The notes: generated from the sequence alone by a model not told the origin. A stretch of DNA of 64,000 nt from Chitinophaga qingshengii (GCF_014529935.1 NZ_JACVFC010000002.1:682001-746000); one strand, 5' to 3'; shown: positions 53,199 through 62,703, counted from the first letter of the stretch. Numbers and translations are program-made.

Positions 53199-55310
53199 TC
53201 AGCCCTCGCGTTCCCAGAACCTGTGCTGCGCAATAGCGGTTATAAAGGCCTTGGCCTGCCCGTTGATCACCACGCCCGGCGCTTCCTTCGGAGGTACCCC
53301 GGTGGCTTTGAGCACCTGCAGCCCTTCACTGGCTACCGCAATAGCTTTACAATGACGGTAGGCTTCATTGATAAAGCGGATGGCATCGGGATGTTGTTGC
53401 AGCAGATTTGCGCTGTCGGCGCCGCCGGGCACAAATACGGCATCAAACAATACAGATGCGGCGGTCAACAGGCTTTGGTCCGCTTGTACATCACTGCTAC
53501 CCACTGTTTTTACGCTGCCAAGATGTGGTGCGATCAGCTGTACCTGCGCCCCGGCTTTCAACAGGGCCTCTTTCATCCCCGTGACTTCCGTGGAGTTCAC
53601 CCCGTCGGCCACCAGGAAGGCGACTATTCTTGTTTTAATAGTATCCTTCACCGTATTGGCCATACTGAGTGCAGCAGATTTTTCCACCGGCTGTTTTACG
53701 GTATGGGGCTGGTATTGCGCCGGGTCGCCATCAGCGGGGATACTGCGGTTAATCGGTTCTTCCAGCTTCTCCGGCACCTTTATACCCAGACCTTCCGCCA
53801 CAGCGGAAGCCAGGGTCATATCCACCTCGGATAGTAATCCTACTACCCGTATACGTATATCCGTGTTGGTTACCTTGCCCAGTTCGAAGCGGAGGGCATT
53901 GATGATGTGGCGTTGCTCCGCTTCCGACTGGCTATGATAAAACAGCGCAGCCTGACTGAAATGGTCGAAGAAGCTCTTGCTTCTGCCCCGTATTTTCTGT
54001 CCGTCTATCCGTTCGGTATAAGAATGGAAACCACCATCAGCCATTTTGGCCTGGAATGGGCAACCGGCGCTCATGGTATTCGGCTCATAGGCCGTACCGC
54101 TCCGGTTAATGGTTTGCCGCATATGTCCGTCACGCTGATTATTATGCACCGGCGCTACCGGCCTGTTGATAGGGATTTCATGGAAGTTGGGGCTACCCAG
54201 GCGCGACAGCTGGGTATCCAGGTAGGAAAACAGCCGTCCCTGTAACAACGGATCATTGGTAAAATCGATGCCTGGTACCAGGTGACCGGGATGGAACGCC
54301 ACCTGCTCCGTCTCCGCAAAAAAGTTATCCGGGTTACGGTCCAGTACCATTTTCCCGATACGTTTCACCGGCACCACTTCTTCCGGGATGATCTTGGTAG
54401 GGTCCAGCAGATCGAACGGGTATTTATGTTCATCTTCCTCCGGTACCAGCTGTACACCTAATTCAAATTCGGGGAAATTACCGCTTTCGATGGCATTCCA
54501 AAGGTCACGGCGGTGGAAATCCGGGTCTTTGCCGGAGATCTGCTGCGCTTCTTCCCAGGCTACGGAATGTACCCCCAGCAATGGTTTCCAATGGAATTTC
54601 ACAAAGCAGCCTTTGCCGGCTTCATTGATCCACCGGAAAGTATGTACGCCGAAACCTTCCATCATGCGCAGGCTGCGGGGAATGGCACGGTCGCTCATCA
54701 CCCACATGATCATATGCATGGATTCCGGCATAATGGAGATAAAATCCCAGAAAGTATCATGTGCGGAGGCCGCCTGCGGCATCTCATGCTGTGGCTCCGG
54801 TTTTACCGCATGGACGAAGTCCGGAAATTTTACCGCATCCTGGATAAAAAACACCGGCATATTGTTGCCTACCAGGTCGTAGTTACCTTCATCGGTGTAG
54901 AACTTAACGGCGAAGCCTCTTACATCGCGGGCCAGGTCGGTAGAGCCGCGGGAGCCCGCTACAGTGGAAAAGCGGACGAATACCGGCGTACGCCGGGCGG
55001 GATCGTTGAGGAACCCAGCCTTCGTATACTCCGCCATAGACTCATACACCTGAAAATAGCCATGGGCGCCGGAACCACGGGCATGTACAATACGTTCGGG
55101 AATCCTTTCATGATCAAAATGGGTAATTTTCTCCCGCATGATGAAATCTTCCAGCAGGGAAGGTCCTCTTTCTCCCGCTTTCAGCGTATTTTGATTGTCA
55201 TTGATACGAACGCCCTGGTTGGTCGTCAGAAACTGGTCCGCCCCGTCTTCTGTATGCGGTGCCAGCTGCTCCGCCTTCTTATCGGAAAGTGTGGTCTTTT
55301 TCTTTGCCAT
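53199..55310 (-). CDS. katE: Large-subunit catalase (HPII/KatE type)
   Basis: 703 residues with the long N-terminal core plus a C-terminal flavodoxin/DJ-1-like domain (from about 565, IKTRIVAFLVADGVNS). Catalytic His76 (RIVHARGSGAHG), Asn149 (LVGNNMPVFF) and the heme-ligand Tyr in RLFSYLDTQLSRLG (about 362) are intact. It removes hydrogen peroxide. The downstream sulfatase is 42 bases away. No redox regulator lies beside it. Confidence 0.95.
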   Translation of the reverse strand: MAKKKTTLSDKKAEQLAPHTEDGADQFLTTNQGVRINDNQNTLKAGERGPSLLEDFIMREKITHFDHERIPERIVHARGSGAHGYFQVYESMAEYTKAGFLNDPARRTPVFVRFSTVAGSRGSTDLARDVRGFAVKFYTDEGNYDLVGNNMPVFFIQDAVKFPDFVHAVKPEPQHEMPQAASAHDTFWDFISIMPESMHMIMWVMSDRAIPRSLRMMEGFGVHTFRWINEAGKGCFVKFHWKPLLGVHSVAWEEAQQISGKDPDFHRRDLWNAIESGNFPEFELGVQLVPEEDEHKYPFDLLDPTKIIPEEVVPVKRIGKMVLDRNPDNFFAETEQVAFHPGHLVPGIDFTNDPLLQGRLFSYLDTQLSRLGSPNFHEIPINRPVAPVHNNQRDGHMRQTINRSGTAYEPNTMSAGCPFQAKMADGGFHSYTERIDGQKIRGRSKSFFDHFSQAALFYHSQSEAEQRHIINALRFELGKVTNTDIRIRVVGLLSEVDMTLASAVAEGLGIKVPEKLEEPINRSIPADGDPAQYQPHTVKQPVEKSAALSMANTVKDTIKTRIVAFLVADGVNSTEVTGMKEALLKAGAQVQLIAPHLGSVKTVGSSDVQADQSLLTAASVLFDAVFVPGGADSANLLQQHPDAIRFINEAYRHCKAIAVASEGLQVLKATGVPPKEAPGVVINGQAKAFITAIAQHRFWEREG

Positions 55311-55392
55311 GGTTATCCGGGTTTAGTGGTGAGAAACAATGTCGTTCTGGTCACAGATTTTATGCCGGGGCTGGCAAACTCAACATTCCGCA

Positions 55393-55423
55393 TTGTTATT
55401 AGAAATTTTAAATATTATATTTG
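55393..55423 (+). promoter_or_regulatory. Strong Bacteroidota-type promoter of the DUF3829 gene
   Basis: TTG at 55393-55395, a 20-base spacer and TATATTTG at 55416-55423 give a full consensus match, 71 bases upstream of the ATG at 55495. Confidence 0.8.
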
Positions 55424-55494
55424 CGGCATTATTAATTTAATCAAATTACCCCGGTCATTTGTTTTTGTTTAATCCAGATAATCGCCATTTCACT

Positions 55495-56451
55495 ATGAAC
55501 AAAAATTTCCTTTACACAGCCATTGGTGTGGCTATGCTTGCTGTATCTGTATCTTCCTGCGACAATAGTAAGGGCGGCAAAGGGCCTGCTGCCTACGAGA
55601 GCAACTCCGTAGAAAAGGCCAGTCATGTGATTGAGTACACCAACCTCCTGATTGATATAGCCAACAAACAAAACAGCTATATCACCCGGGTAGCAGAGAA
55701 TGCAGACAAAATTGAAAAAGGGCTGAAGAACCCTTCTGACCGTTTTGCCTTTATCGGCGTCTTCCCTCCTTCCTACTTTGAATCGCCCCGGGCTTTCAAT
55801 AAGGTGAAGCCAGACGAGCCGGTAGATGAGCTGAGCAGCGACGACAAAAAATTCTTCAAGGAAAAATGGGCCTCCTATAGCGCCAGTTTCAAAAAGGTGC
55901 AGGACCAGTACAAACAGCTGAGCGACTACCTCAAAGCGGAAGACTACAAAGATGACAAAAGCGCCAAAGGCTTAGCACTGGTAGATTCTATCCGTTCCAC
56001 TACCCAACAGCTGATGGCTGAGAAAGTAGTGCTGATGAAAAAAGTCAATGAAATTGCTGATGCCAGCGAAGTCATTGTTCTGAAAGAAAGCCCGCTGAAA
56101 GATTACATCATCGCCATGAAGGGCGACCTGAAAGCGGTACGTGATTTCGTGGAACTGGTAGAAAGCAGCGAAGGCGATTACAACGCCATCAAACCTAAAG
56201 CAGAAGCCGCTTATGCAGCCCTGGAAAAAGCCAAAGAGGAACACAGCCAGCTGAACATGGACAACGCCAAGAAAGAGAGAAAGGATGGTTACTACAAATC
56301 ATTCTATGATCGTGTGGGCGATTTCCTGATTGAAGCAAAGAAAATCATGCGTGACAGCGCTGAAAAAGGTAAAATCAATGAAAACCAGGCGGAAACGCTG
56401 GGCCGTAGCTACGACAGCCTGATTTCTGCTTACAATTCTTTCAATAGCTAA
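55495..56451 (+). CDS. DUF3829-family lipoprotein
   Basis: 318 residues from the ATG at 55495 (MNKNFLYTAIGVAMLAVSVS). The lipobox ends in Cys22 (SSCDNSK). The rest is helical and charged, rich in Lys/Glu, with SDDKKFFKEKWASYSASFKKVQDQYKQL resembling the DUF3829 core (SASFKKVQDQYKQL is the key). Function unknown, likely membrane-anchored and periplasmic. It has its own promoter and is separated from pirin by a 19-base hairpin. Confidence 0.7.
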   Translation: MNKNFLYTAIGVAMLAVSVSSCDNSKGGKGPAAYESNSVEKASHVIEYTNLLIDIANKQNSYITRVAENADKIEKGLKNPSDRFAFIGVFPPSYFESPRAFNKVKPDEPVDELSSDDKKFFKEKWASYSASFKKVQDQYKQLSDYLKAEDYKDDKSAKGLALVDSIRSTTQQLMAEKVVLMKKVNEIADASEVIVLKESPLKDYIIAMKGDLKAVRDFVELVESSEGDYNAIKPKAEAAYAALEKAKEEHSQLNMDNAKKERKDGYYKSFYDRVGDFLIEAKKIMRDSAEKGKINENQAETLGRSYDSLISAYNSFNS

Positions 56452-56455
56452 TTCT

Positions 56456-56499
56456 TACACCATAGCGGCAAAGCTTCATTGCTTTGCCGCTATGGTGTA
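56456..56499 (+). promoter_or_regulatory. Perfect 19-base hairpin in front of the pirin gene
   Basis: The arms 56456-56474 and 56481-56499 are perfect reverse complements over 19 bases (TACACCATAGCGGCAAAGC) with loop TTCATT. It begins just after the DUF3829 stop, and the second arm ends 19 bases before the pirin ATG. No U-run follows, so it is not a classical terminator. A role in mRNA processing or translational control is inferred. Confidence 0.6.
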
Positions 56500-56518
56500 T
56501 ACTTAATCTGACTGACAA

Positions 56519-57232
56519 ATGAAAACACAGCACTTCCCTGCCGGTGAAAGAGGGGTAAAAGACATCGGATGGCTGAAAAGCAATTTTTGCTTCAGCTTCA
56601 GTGATTATTACAATCCTATGCGTAGCGCCTTTGGTACGCTGGTGGCTTTTAATGATGATTTTGTAACGGCCGGAAAAGGCTTTGGTATTCATCCGCATGT
56701 GAACATGGAAATTATTTCCGTGTTACTGAAAGGAAAGATGAATCATAAAGACACCCTCGGCTACAGCACAAAGATAGAAGCCGGCGGCGTACAGATCATG
56801 AGTGCCGGAGAAGGACTGCGACACGAAGAATACAATATTGGCGAAGGTGATGTGAACTTCCTCCAGATATGGATTCAGCCCAAATTACAAAACATCACGC
56901 CCCGCTACCAGCAACGGAGCTTCCCGCGCGACAAAAGGAAAAACCAGCTGACCACCATCGTTTCCGGTGAAGAAGGCCTGGCCCATTGCTGGATCAATCA
57001 AAATGCGAAACTCTCCCTGGGATATTATGACTTACCAGGTTCAGTACCCTACACCCTGAACCCGGTCAATAAATGCCTGTTTATTTTCCTGATAGAAGGC
57101 ACCCTGAAAGTAAACAACCAGGTACTGCACCCCCGCGATGCCATGGGTATCTGGGAAGTTAGCGAAATCAGCCTGCAACATGGTGAAGAAACGGAGTTCC
57201 TGATCATAGAAACCCCGATCAACCAGAAATAG
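56519..57232 (+). CDS. Pirin family protein
   Basis: 237 residues, a double-cupin fold. The metal site motif is FGIHPHVNMEIISVLLKG (His, His, Glu at about 60-68) with MSAGEGLRHEEYNIG (about 99-113) holding a fourth ligand. Some pirins act as quercetinases or redox-sensing cofactors; the role here cannot be read. It follows the DUF3829 gene beyond the 19-base hairpin and converges with the permease gene at 57234. Confidence 0.88.
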   Translation: MKTQHFPAGERGVKDIGWLKSNFCFSFSDYYNPMRSAFGTLVAFNDDFVTAGKGFGIHPHVNMEIISVLLKGKMNHKDTLGYSTKIEAGGVQIMSAGEGLRHEEYNIGEGDVNFLQIWIQPKLQNITPRYQQRSFPRDKRKNQLTTIVSGEEGLAHCWINQNAKLSLGYYDLPGSVPYTLNPVNKCLFIFLIEGTLKVNNQVLHPRDAMGIWEVSEISLQHGEETEFLIIETPINQK

Positions 57233-57233
57233 G

Positions 57234-59621
57234 TTATTCTCCCCGTAAACTTTTTACCGGATTAGCCAGTGCCGCCCGCACAGCGTGAAAACTCACGGTG
57301 GCCATTGCTATTACTACGGCGGTAATACCGCCTGCGGCAAATATCCACCAGCTGAGGCCCACACTGTAGGCATAGCCATGCAGCCACTGTTGCAGGAAAT
57401 ACCAGGCCAGCGGAACCGCCAGCACAAAAGCAATACCTACCATCACGATAAATTCCCGGGAAAACAGCAGAATAATATTCGTCACCGTGGCGCCGAGTAC
57501 TTTGCGCACGCCTACTTCTTTTACCCGTTGCACCGCCATATAGGACGCCAGCCCGTAAAGCCCCAGACAGCTCAGGAAAATAGCAATGCCCGCAAACAGG
57601 CGGTAGAGCACAGACAGCTGCATTTCATGCGTATAAAACCTGGCTATTTCTTCGTCGAGGAACTGGTATTCAAACGGTGTATCAGGGTATACTTCATCCC
57701 ATGCTTTTTCCACACTCCGCATAGCGGCGGACAGATCACCTCCCGCCAGGCGCACCGTGGCGTTAAAACACGGCTCTTTAAAGTTATACATCAACAGCGG
57801 CGCTACCACTTCTTTCAGGGAAGTGGCATGGAAATCCTTTACTACGCCTACTACCGTCCCTTTCATAAAGCCCCACATTTCAACGCGTTTATTGAGTACT
57901 TCTTCCGGTTGATGATAACCAAGTTTTTTAACCAGTGTTTCATTGAGCAGAAACTCCCGGACAGAGTCGGTGGAGGTAACATTACGGCCTGCTGCCAGCG
58001 GAATTTTGAACAAAGGCACGTAATCAGCATCGATGGCTTTATGAATAGCGTTGAGATCTGAACTTTTAGGATTGTTGTCAAAAGTAAAATCAGTCCACCA
58101 GTTGTCATCCGAAGCTGGTGGAGCGGTGTTAAAACTCAGCCCTGTAACCTGCGGCAGTCTGGAGAGACGGTCATGGAACAGGTCCCGCTTACCAGCCATC
58201 GGTCCGCCCGGCATCGGCAGGTTCACGATATACTCTTTCTCAAAGCCCATGGAAGCGGTGCGGAAAAAGTCCATCTGCCTTACAATAATCAGGGTACCGA
58301 TGATGAGCGCCTGTGCTATCATAAACTGGAATACCACCAGCCACTTACGCAGGGAAAAGCCATTGGTACGTTGTTGCAGCAACCGGCTTTTCAGGGAGTT
58401 TACCGGGTTGGTGCGGGCCAGTACCATAGCGGGATAGCACCCCGACAACAGGGTAACGGTCAGCAGCACACCCGGTAAAAACAATGCGGTGGCCGGCTGG
58501 AATAGCACTACCTCTGGCAGTGGGATACCCAGTATCGCGCCCAGCGGGCGCAAAAGCAGCCCGGCGATAGTGAAGCCCAACAGGCAGGAAAACAATACCA
58601 ATATAAAAGTCTCTATAAAAAACTGTAGCCGTAGTTGCCCCGGACCACTGCCCAATACCTTGCGTATGCCCGCTTCCCGCATCCGTTGCACTACCTGCGC
58701 TGTAGAGAGGTTGATGAAATTAATACAGGCGATCAGCAAAATAAATCCGGCGATGCACCACATAGCGCGTATCCGGTCGGGTGTGATGCCATGGGAGGCG
58801 ATATTCTCCGGCAGCTGGCTCAAATGCACGTCCTGTAAAGGTTGTAGCAGGAAAATATTTTTCAGGTCTTTGGGAAGATATTTCCGGGCCAGCAAAGCCA
58901 GTTGCCGGTCTACCTGCGCCACATCTGCATTTGGGGTCAGCAGCACATAACATTGATATACGGAAGATAACCCGCCCCAGCTGTCATTACGCGCATAAGG
59001 CGTGGCACAATAGGGTATCAGCAGATCGAATAAAAACTCCGTATTACCCGGCCGCTCCACGATTCCGCCTACCTGCAGCCGTAAATCCGCCCCCAGCTGA
59101 ATGGTTTGTCCCAGCGCCTTTTTCCAGTCGCCGAAATAACGCGTGGCGGTTTCCCTGGTAAGTACCAGTCCTTGTTTATCCGCCAGCACCGCAGGTGTTC
59201 CCGCCAGCCAGGTAAAATCCAATATTTGAAAAAAGTCAGGCGTCACGGTAAAAACACCTTTCTTTTCCTTGAAAGTTTTCCGGCTCAGGCTGTTTTCTTC
59301 CGGCAACTTCACTTCCATATCCGGTATTTGTACAAACGGGCTCACCGCGGCGATACCCGGTACTTCGGCTTTTAATACGCTTTGTAGGGGAACAGATACG
59401 GAGCCTGCCAGAAAAGAGCCTCCATTGGGTTTGGCCATTTGGGTCAACACCCGGTATACCCGGTCCTGTTTACTGTGAAACCGGTCGATCCCCGTTTCAA
59501 AACGGATGATCGCAAAAATCACCAGGCAAATGGCAATACCGGCTGATAAGCCGAGTATGTTAATAGCAGTGTACACCCTGTTGCGGCGTAGACTGCGTGC
59601 GGCGGTTTTGAAGTAGTTCAT
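57234..59621 (-). CDS. MacB/FtsX-type ABC transporter permease
   Basis: 795 residues from the ATG at 59621 (MNYFKTAARSLRRNRVYTAINILG), the family N terminus; the ATG at 59627 is an alternative. Upstream frame to 60011 is not part of the gene, because it runs into the divergent kinase. It carries two repeats of a helix, an extracytoplasmic MacB_PCD domain and FtsX membrane helices. LRKWLVVFQFMIAQALIIG and VGVRKVLGATVTNI mark the second half. No ATPase gene is adjacent. It may move a lipoprotein, toxin or signal. Confidence 0.9.
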   Translation of the reverse strand: MNYFKTAARSLRRNRVYTAINILGLSAGIAICLVIFAIIRFETGIDRFHSKQDRVYRVLTQMAKPNGGSFLAGSVSVPLQSVLKAEVPGIAAVSPFVQIPDMEVKLPEENSLSRKTFKEKKGVFTVTPDFFQILDFTWLAGTPAVLADKQGLVLTRETATRYFGDWKKALGQTIQLGADLRLQVGGIVERPGNTEFLFDLLIPYCATPYARNDSWGGLSSVYQCYVLLTPNADVAQVDRQLALLARKYLPKDLKNIFLLQPLQDVHLSQLPENIASHGITPDRIRAMWCIAGFILLIACINFINLSTAQVVQRMREAGIRKVLGSGPGQLRLQFFIETFILVLFSCLLGFTIAGLLLRPLGAILGIPLPEVVLFQPATALFLPGVLLTVTLLSGCYPAMVLARTNPVNSLKSRLLQQRTNGFSLRKWLVVFQFMIAQALIIGTLIIVRQMDFFRTASMGFEKEYIVNLPMPGGPMAGKRDLFHDRLSRLPQVTGLSFNTAPPASDDNWWTDFTFDNNPKSSDLNAIHKAIDADYVPLFKIPLAAGRNVTSTDSVREFLLNETLVKKLGYHQPEEVLNKRVEMWGFMKGTVVGVVKDFHATSLKEVVAPLLMYNFKEPCFNATVRLAGGDLSAAMRSVEKAWDEVYPDTPFEYQFLDEEIARFYTHEMQLSVLYRLFAGIAIFLSCLGLYGLASYMAVQRVKEVGVRKVLGATVTNIILLFSREFIVMVGIAFVLAVPLAWYFLQQWLHGYAYSVGLSWWIFAAGGITAVVIAMATVSFHAVRAALANPVKSLRGE

Positions 59622-59732
59622 CAACATAGCTGGAAATGGGCACGCGATTGATATACCAGGATTATATCGACTCAAAATGATAATTTTACCAATTAAAATT
59701 AAAAATAACTTGTCCAAATATGCAAAGAGATT

Positions 59733-59746
59733 GTCCGAATTCGGAC
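59733..59746. promoter_or_regulatory. Palindrome between the permease and the PAS kinase
   Basis: GTCCGAATTCGGAC is a perfect 14-base palindrome in the 181-base gap. The sequence TTGTCC also occurs shortly upstream (59710-59715) and at 59731. It is a candidate operator shared by the two divergent units. The two-component regulator encoded next door is a possible ligand. Confidence 0.55.
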
Positions 59747-59802
59747 GACTTGTATTTTTATAACAAGGATTGCTTATTTTTATAGAAGACCCTTTCAAAT
59801 CC

Positions 59803-61329
59803 ATGACCACCACAAGTACTGCGCACGTGCCAGGTTTTGAGCTGCTCTTTAACCATGCTACCCAGGGCATACTCCTGGTAGATGGGGCCGGCCTGATACG
59901 GGCGGCTAATCCCTGCATCCTGGAATGGAGCGGCCATACACCGGAAGAAGTGGAGGGCCAGCCGCTCAGCAGTCTGCTGGCAGGTGATATCCGGTCATGG
60001 CTGCGTTGCAAAAACGGCCAGGCGATACCGGTGAATATGACCTGTACGTCTTACCTGCAGGCCGATCAGCATTACCAGGTTTGTTTTATCAACGATCTGT
60101 CTGCGCAACAACAAACGGCCGATGCATTGAAACGCACACAGGATGCGCAACAGCTGGAAGCTCACATCATGGCGGGAAAAGAGACTGCCTACCGGCGCGT
60201 CAGCAATTTCCTCAACAGTATCTGGACCAACCTCGATGCTATTCTGATCGTGACCGAACCGATGGGGCATATCCGTTTTTTTAATCCGGCAGCTGTCAGA
60301 ATGCTGGGGTATCCCTCCCGCGAGATAACAGATACCGGCTCACTGATACAGTTTCACGACTTCCAGGAACTGGAACGCCGCGCGGCCAAACTATCGGAAG
60401 AGCTGCAACAAACCGTGGAACCAGGCTTCGACACCCTTACCATCAAAGCCAGGCTCAATTTACCCAACGAATACGAATGGGCTTATATCCGTAAAGATGG
60501 TAGCCGCTTCCCCGTAGCACTAACGGTATCGGCTATACGGGATGAGAGTCAGCATATTACCGGTTACATCGCTATCGGCCTCGATATCTCGGCGCGGCGT
60601 AAATCGGAAGCAGAGTTGCGGCAGGCGCTGGACAAGGAAAAGGAGCTCAACGTACTGAAGTCCCGCTTTGTGTCTATCGCCTCACATGAGTTCCGCACAC
60701 CACTCAGCACGGTGTTATCCTCTACCTATCTGCTGGAAAAATATACCAACACAGAAGATCAACCGAAGCGACTGGCACATATCCGGAAAATATCTTCCGC
60801 CGTACACCTGTTGACCGACATCCTGAATGATTTCCTGTCACTGGGAAAAATTGAGGAAGGTAAGATAGTGGTACGACCAGCGTTGACGGACATACGTAAC
60901 CATGTGGAAAAAATTCTGGCGGAAGCCGAAGGACTCAAAAGGGGCCGGCAGCAGGTGGTTTACCAACACGAAGGAGAAACAGAGAGTACGCTCGATGGCA
61001 ACCTGCTTCGCCATGTATTGACCAACCTGGTATCCAATGCCCTGAAGTTTTCTCCGGAAGAAGGTACCGTACACGTACATACGCATGCCACACCTTACCG
61101 CCTGTTACTGTCGGTAAAGGATGCCGGTATTGGCATTAAACCGGAAGACCAGCAACACCTGTTTGAAAGATTTTTCCGCGGCAGCAATGTGGAAAATATA
61201 CAGGGTACCGGCCTGGGCCTGCATATCGTCGCCAAATACACGGAACTCATGAAAGGACAAGTTACCTGCCACAGTGAACCAGACAAAGGCACCGAATTCA
61301 TCGTACATATTCCCACCCCCAAAACCTGA
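59803..61329 (+). CDS. PAS-domain sensor histidine kinase
   Basis: 508 residues from the ATG at 59803. Two PAS domains cover about 10-100 and 130-265 (RVSNFLNSIWTNLDAILIV begins the second). HisKA has the phospho-acceptor His295 in ASHEFRTPLSTVLSS. The ATPase shows HVLTNLVSNALKFSPEEG, DAGIGIKPED and GTGLGLHIVAKYTEL. There are no transmembrane segments, so it senses an intracellular signal. It stops 6 bases before the TTG-started regulator and is expected to phosphorylate it. Confidence 0.92.
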   Translation: MTTTSTAHVPGFELLFNHATQGILLVDGAGLIRAANPCILEWSGHTPEEVEGQPLSSLLAGDIRSWLRCKNGQAIPVNMTCTSYLQADQHYQVCFINDLSAQQQTADALKRTQDAQQLEAHIMAGKETAYRRVSNFLNSIWTNLDAILIVTEPMGHIRFFNPAAVRMLGYPSREITDTGSLIQFHDFQELERRAAKLSEELQQTVEPGFDTLTIKARLNLPNEYEWAYIRKDGSRFPVALTVSAIRDESQHITGYIAIGLDISARRKSEAELRQALDKEKELNVLKSRFVSIASHEFRTPLSTVLSSTYLLEKYTNTEDQPKRLAHIRKISSAVHLLTDILNDFLSLGKIEEGKIVVRPALTDIRNHVEKILAEAEGLKRGRQQVVYQHEGETESTLDGNLLRHVLTNLVSNALKFSPEEGTVHVHTHATPYRLLLSVKDAGIGIKPEDQQHLFERFFRGSNVENIQGTGLGLHIVAKYTELMKGQVTCHSEPDKGTEFIVHIPTPKT

Positions 61330-61335
61330 CATATC

Positions 61336-62394
61336 TTGGAAAAAATCCTGCTCATCGAAGACAACAAAGATATCCGCGATAACCTGGCGGAAATCCTGGA
61401 ACTGGCCAATTATGAGGTACTGACCGCCTCTAACGGCAAGGAGGGCGTGACCATTGCCCTGGAGCAACAGCCCGACCTGATTGTATGCGATATCATGATG
61501 CCCGTACTCGACGGCTACGGCGTGCTGCATATGCTGCATAAAAATGAAAGCCTCCGGCCTATCCCTTTCATTTTCCTTACCGCCAAAACCGAACGCACCG
61601 ATGTACGGAAAGGCATGGAAATGGGAGCCGACGACTACATCACCAAACCCTTTGAAGGCGCCGAACTACTGAGCGCCATCGAAAGCCGGTTACGGCGATG
61701 CGCGGAAATACGGCAGCCGGAAACCACCGGTATCAGCGGATTACATACGTTGCTGTCCAACACGTCCGGTAAAGATTTGCTGGCTTCTCTCAAGGAAGAC
61801 CGCAATACCAATCACTACAAAAGAAAACAACAGATATACGTTGCCGGTAACCGGCCGGAGCGCCTCTATTACATCATGGAAGGCAAGGTAAAAACGTACC
61901 AGCGCAATGATGATGGTAAAGAACTCATCACCGGACTGTATAACGAAGGAGATTTTCTGGGCTATACGGCTTTACTGGAAGGAGGCGCTTACCAGGAAAG
62001 TGCCGAAGCCATTGAAGATACCGTGCTGGCCATTATTCCGCACCAGGATTTTGAGGAGTTGGTTAACAATAACCCGGAAGTACTAAGCCGTTTTGTACAA
62101 CTGCTCGCAAAAAATATTGCAGAAAAGGAGCAACAGCTGATTGCGCTGGCTTACAGTTCCCTTCGTAAAAAAGTAGCTTCCGCCCTCATTACGCTGGACT
62201 ATAAGTACAACACTACACAAAAACCGCATTTTGAAATAGATATCAGCCGGGAGAATCTGGCTGCTGTGGCCGGAGTGGCCAAGGAGTCATTAATACGTAC
62301 ACTGGGGGATTTCCGGGATGAGCAACTGATTTCGCTCAGAGACGGTACGATTGTGCTGATGGAAAAAGATAAAATTGCCGCGATGCGCAACTAA
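61336..62394 (+). CDS. Response regulator with receiver, cNMP-like and Crp helix-turn-helix domains (TTG start)
   Basis: 352 residues. It begins with TTG at 61336: the frame is closed just upstream by the kinase stop at 61327-61329, and no ATG precedes the receiver motif KILLIEDN. The receiver (1-120) holds Asp52 (VCDIMMPVLDG) and a Lys in YITKPFEG. A Crp-type effector domain follows (about 145-260), and a Crp helix-turn-helix at about 275-345 (SRENLAAVAGVAKESLIRTL). Receiver-Crp fusions are unusual. It is the cognate regulator of the PAS kinase. Confidence 0.9.
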   Translation: MEKILLIEDNKDIRDNLAEILELANYEVLTASNGKEGVTIALEQQPDLIVCDIMMPVLDGYGVLHMLHKNESLRPIPFIFLTAKTERTDVRKGMEMGADDYITKPFEGAELLSAIESRLRRCAEIRQPETTGISGLHTLLSNTSGKDLLASLKEDRNTNHYKRKQQIYVAGNRPERLYYIMEGKVKTYQRNDDGKELITGLYNEGDFLGYTALLEGGAYQESAEAIEDTVLAIIPHQDFEELVNNNPEVLSRFVQLLAKNIAEKEQQLIALAYSSLRKKVASALITLDYKYNTTQKPHFEIDISRENLAAVAGVAKESLIRTLGDFRDEQLISLRDGTIVLMEKDKIAAMRN

Positions 62395-62414
62395 CGTTCT
62401 TTAAACACTTTTTG

Positions 62415-62437
62415 CCCCGGGCCAGTGGAGCCCGGGG
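62415..62437. repeat. CCCGGG-type hairpin after the regulator gene
   Basis: CCCCGGGC (62415-62422) and GCCCGGGG (62430-62437) form an 8-base stem with loop CAGTGGA. TTTTTG before and AACAAAAAA after would extend the pairing. It is related to the hairpins at 27155, 39455 and 40511. Confidence 0.6.
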
Positions 62438-62450
62438 AACAAAAAATGAT

Positions 62451-62690
62451 CTCACACATCGTCACATTCACATTCCCCACAATGTCAATCTCACATCTCT
62501 GCGTAGCACTTTCACATTCCCCTCCATTCACAAATCATCCCTACAATTCATTTTCACATTCCATCATTCACAAACCATCGCTGCATTCTCTTTCACTCAT
62601 TCACATGTTCACTTTTCTACAAATCCATGCTATCATTCCTTCGTACATTCACATCTACAATCTTTTACTTAATTCCTTCTCATTTATCAA
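62451..62690 (+). terminator. C-rich, G-poor tract, possible Rho-dependent terminator
   Basis: By hand count the + strand of this 240-base tract has 81 C and only 10 G. It is built of degenerate units of the ATTCACA/TCACATTC kind (ATTCACA occurs five times). It directly follows the receiver-Crp gene and precedes the convergent 62704 gene. A C-rich, G-poor unstructured RNA is what Rho prefers as a loading site, so Rho-dependent termination is inferred. No U-tailed hairpin is present. Confidence 0.45.
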
Positions 62691-62703
62691 TCATTCAGGT
62701 ATA

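Noticed and set aside
52734..53834. 366-residue open frame on the + strand
   Set aside because: It spans antisense to the sulfatase and catalase genes and crosses their boundary, so it is a chance frame.
59622..60011. Extra 130 codons upstream of the permease start
   Set aside because: They run over the promoter and 5' end of the divergent kinase and do not resemble a permease N terminus.
62451..62690. CRISPR-like or tandem repeat array
   Set aside because: The ATTCACA-type units are irregular in length and spacing, with no constant repeat plus spacer layout.
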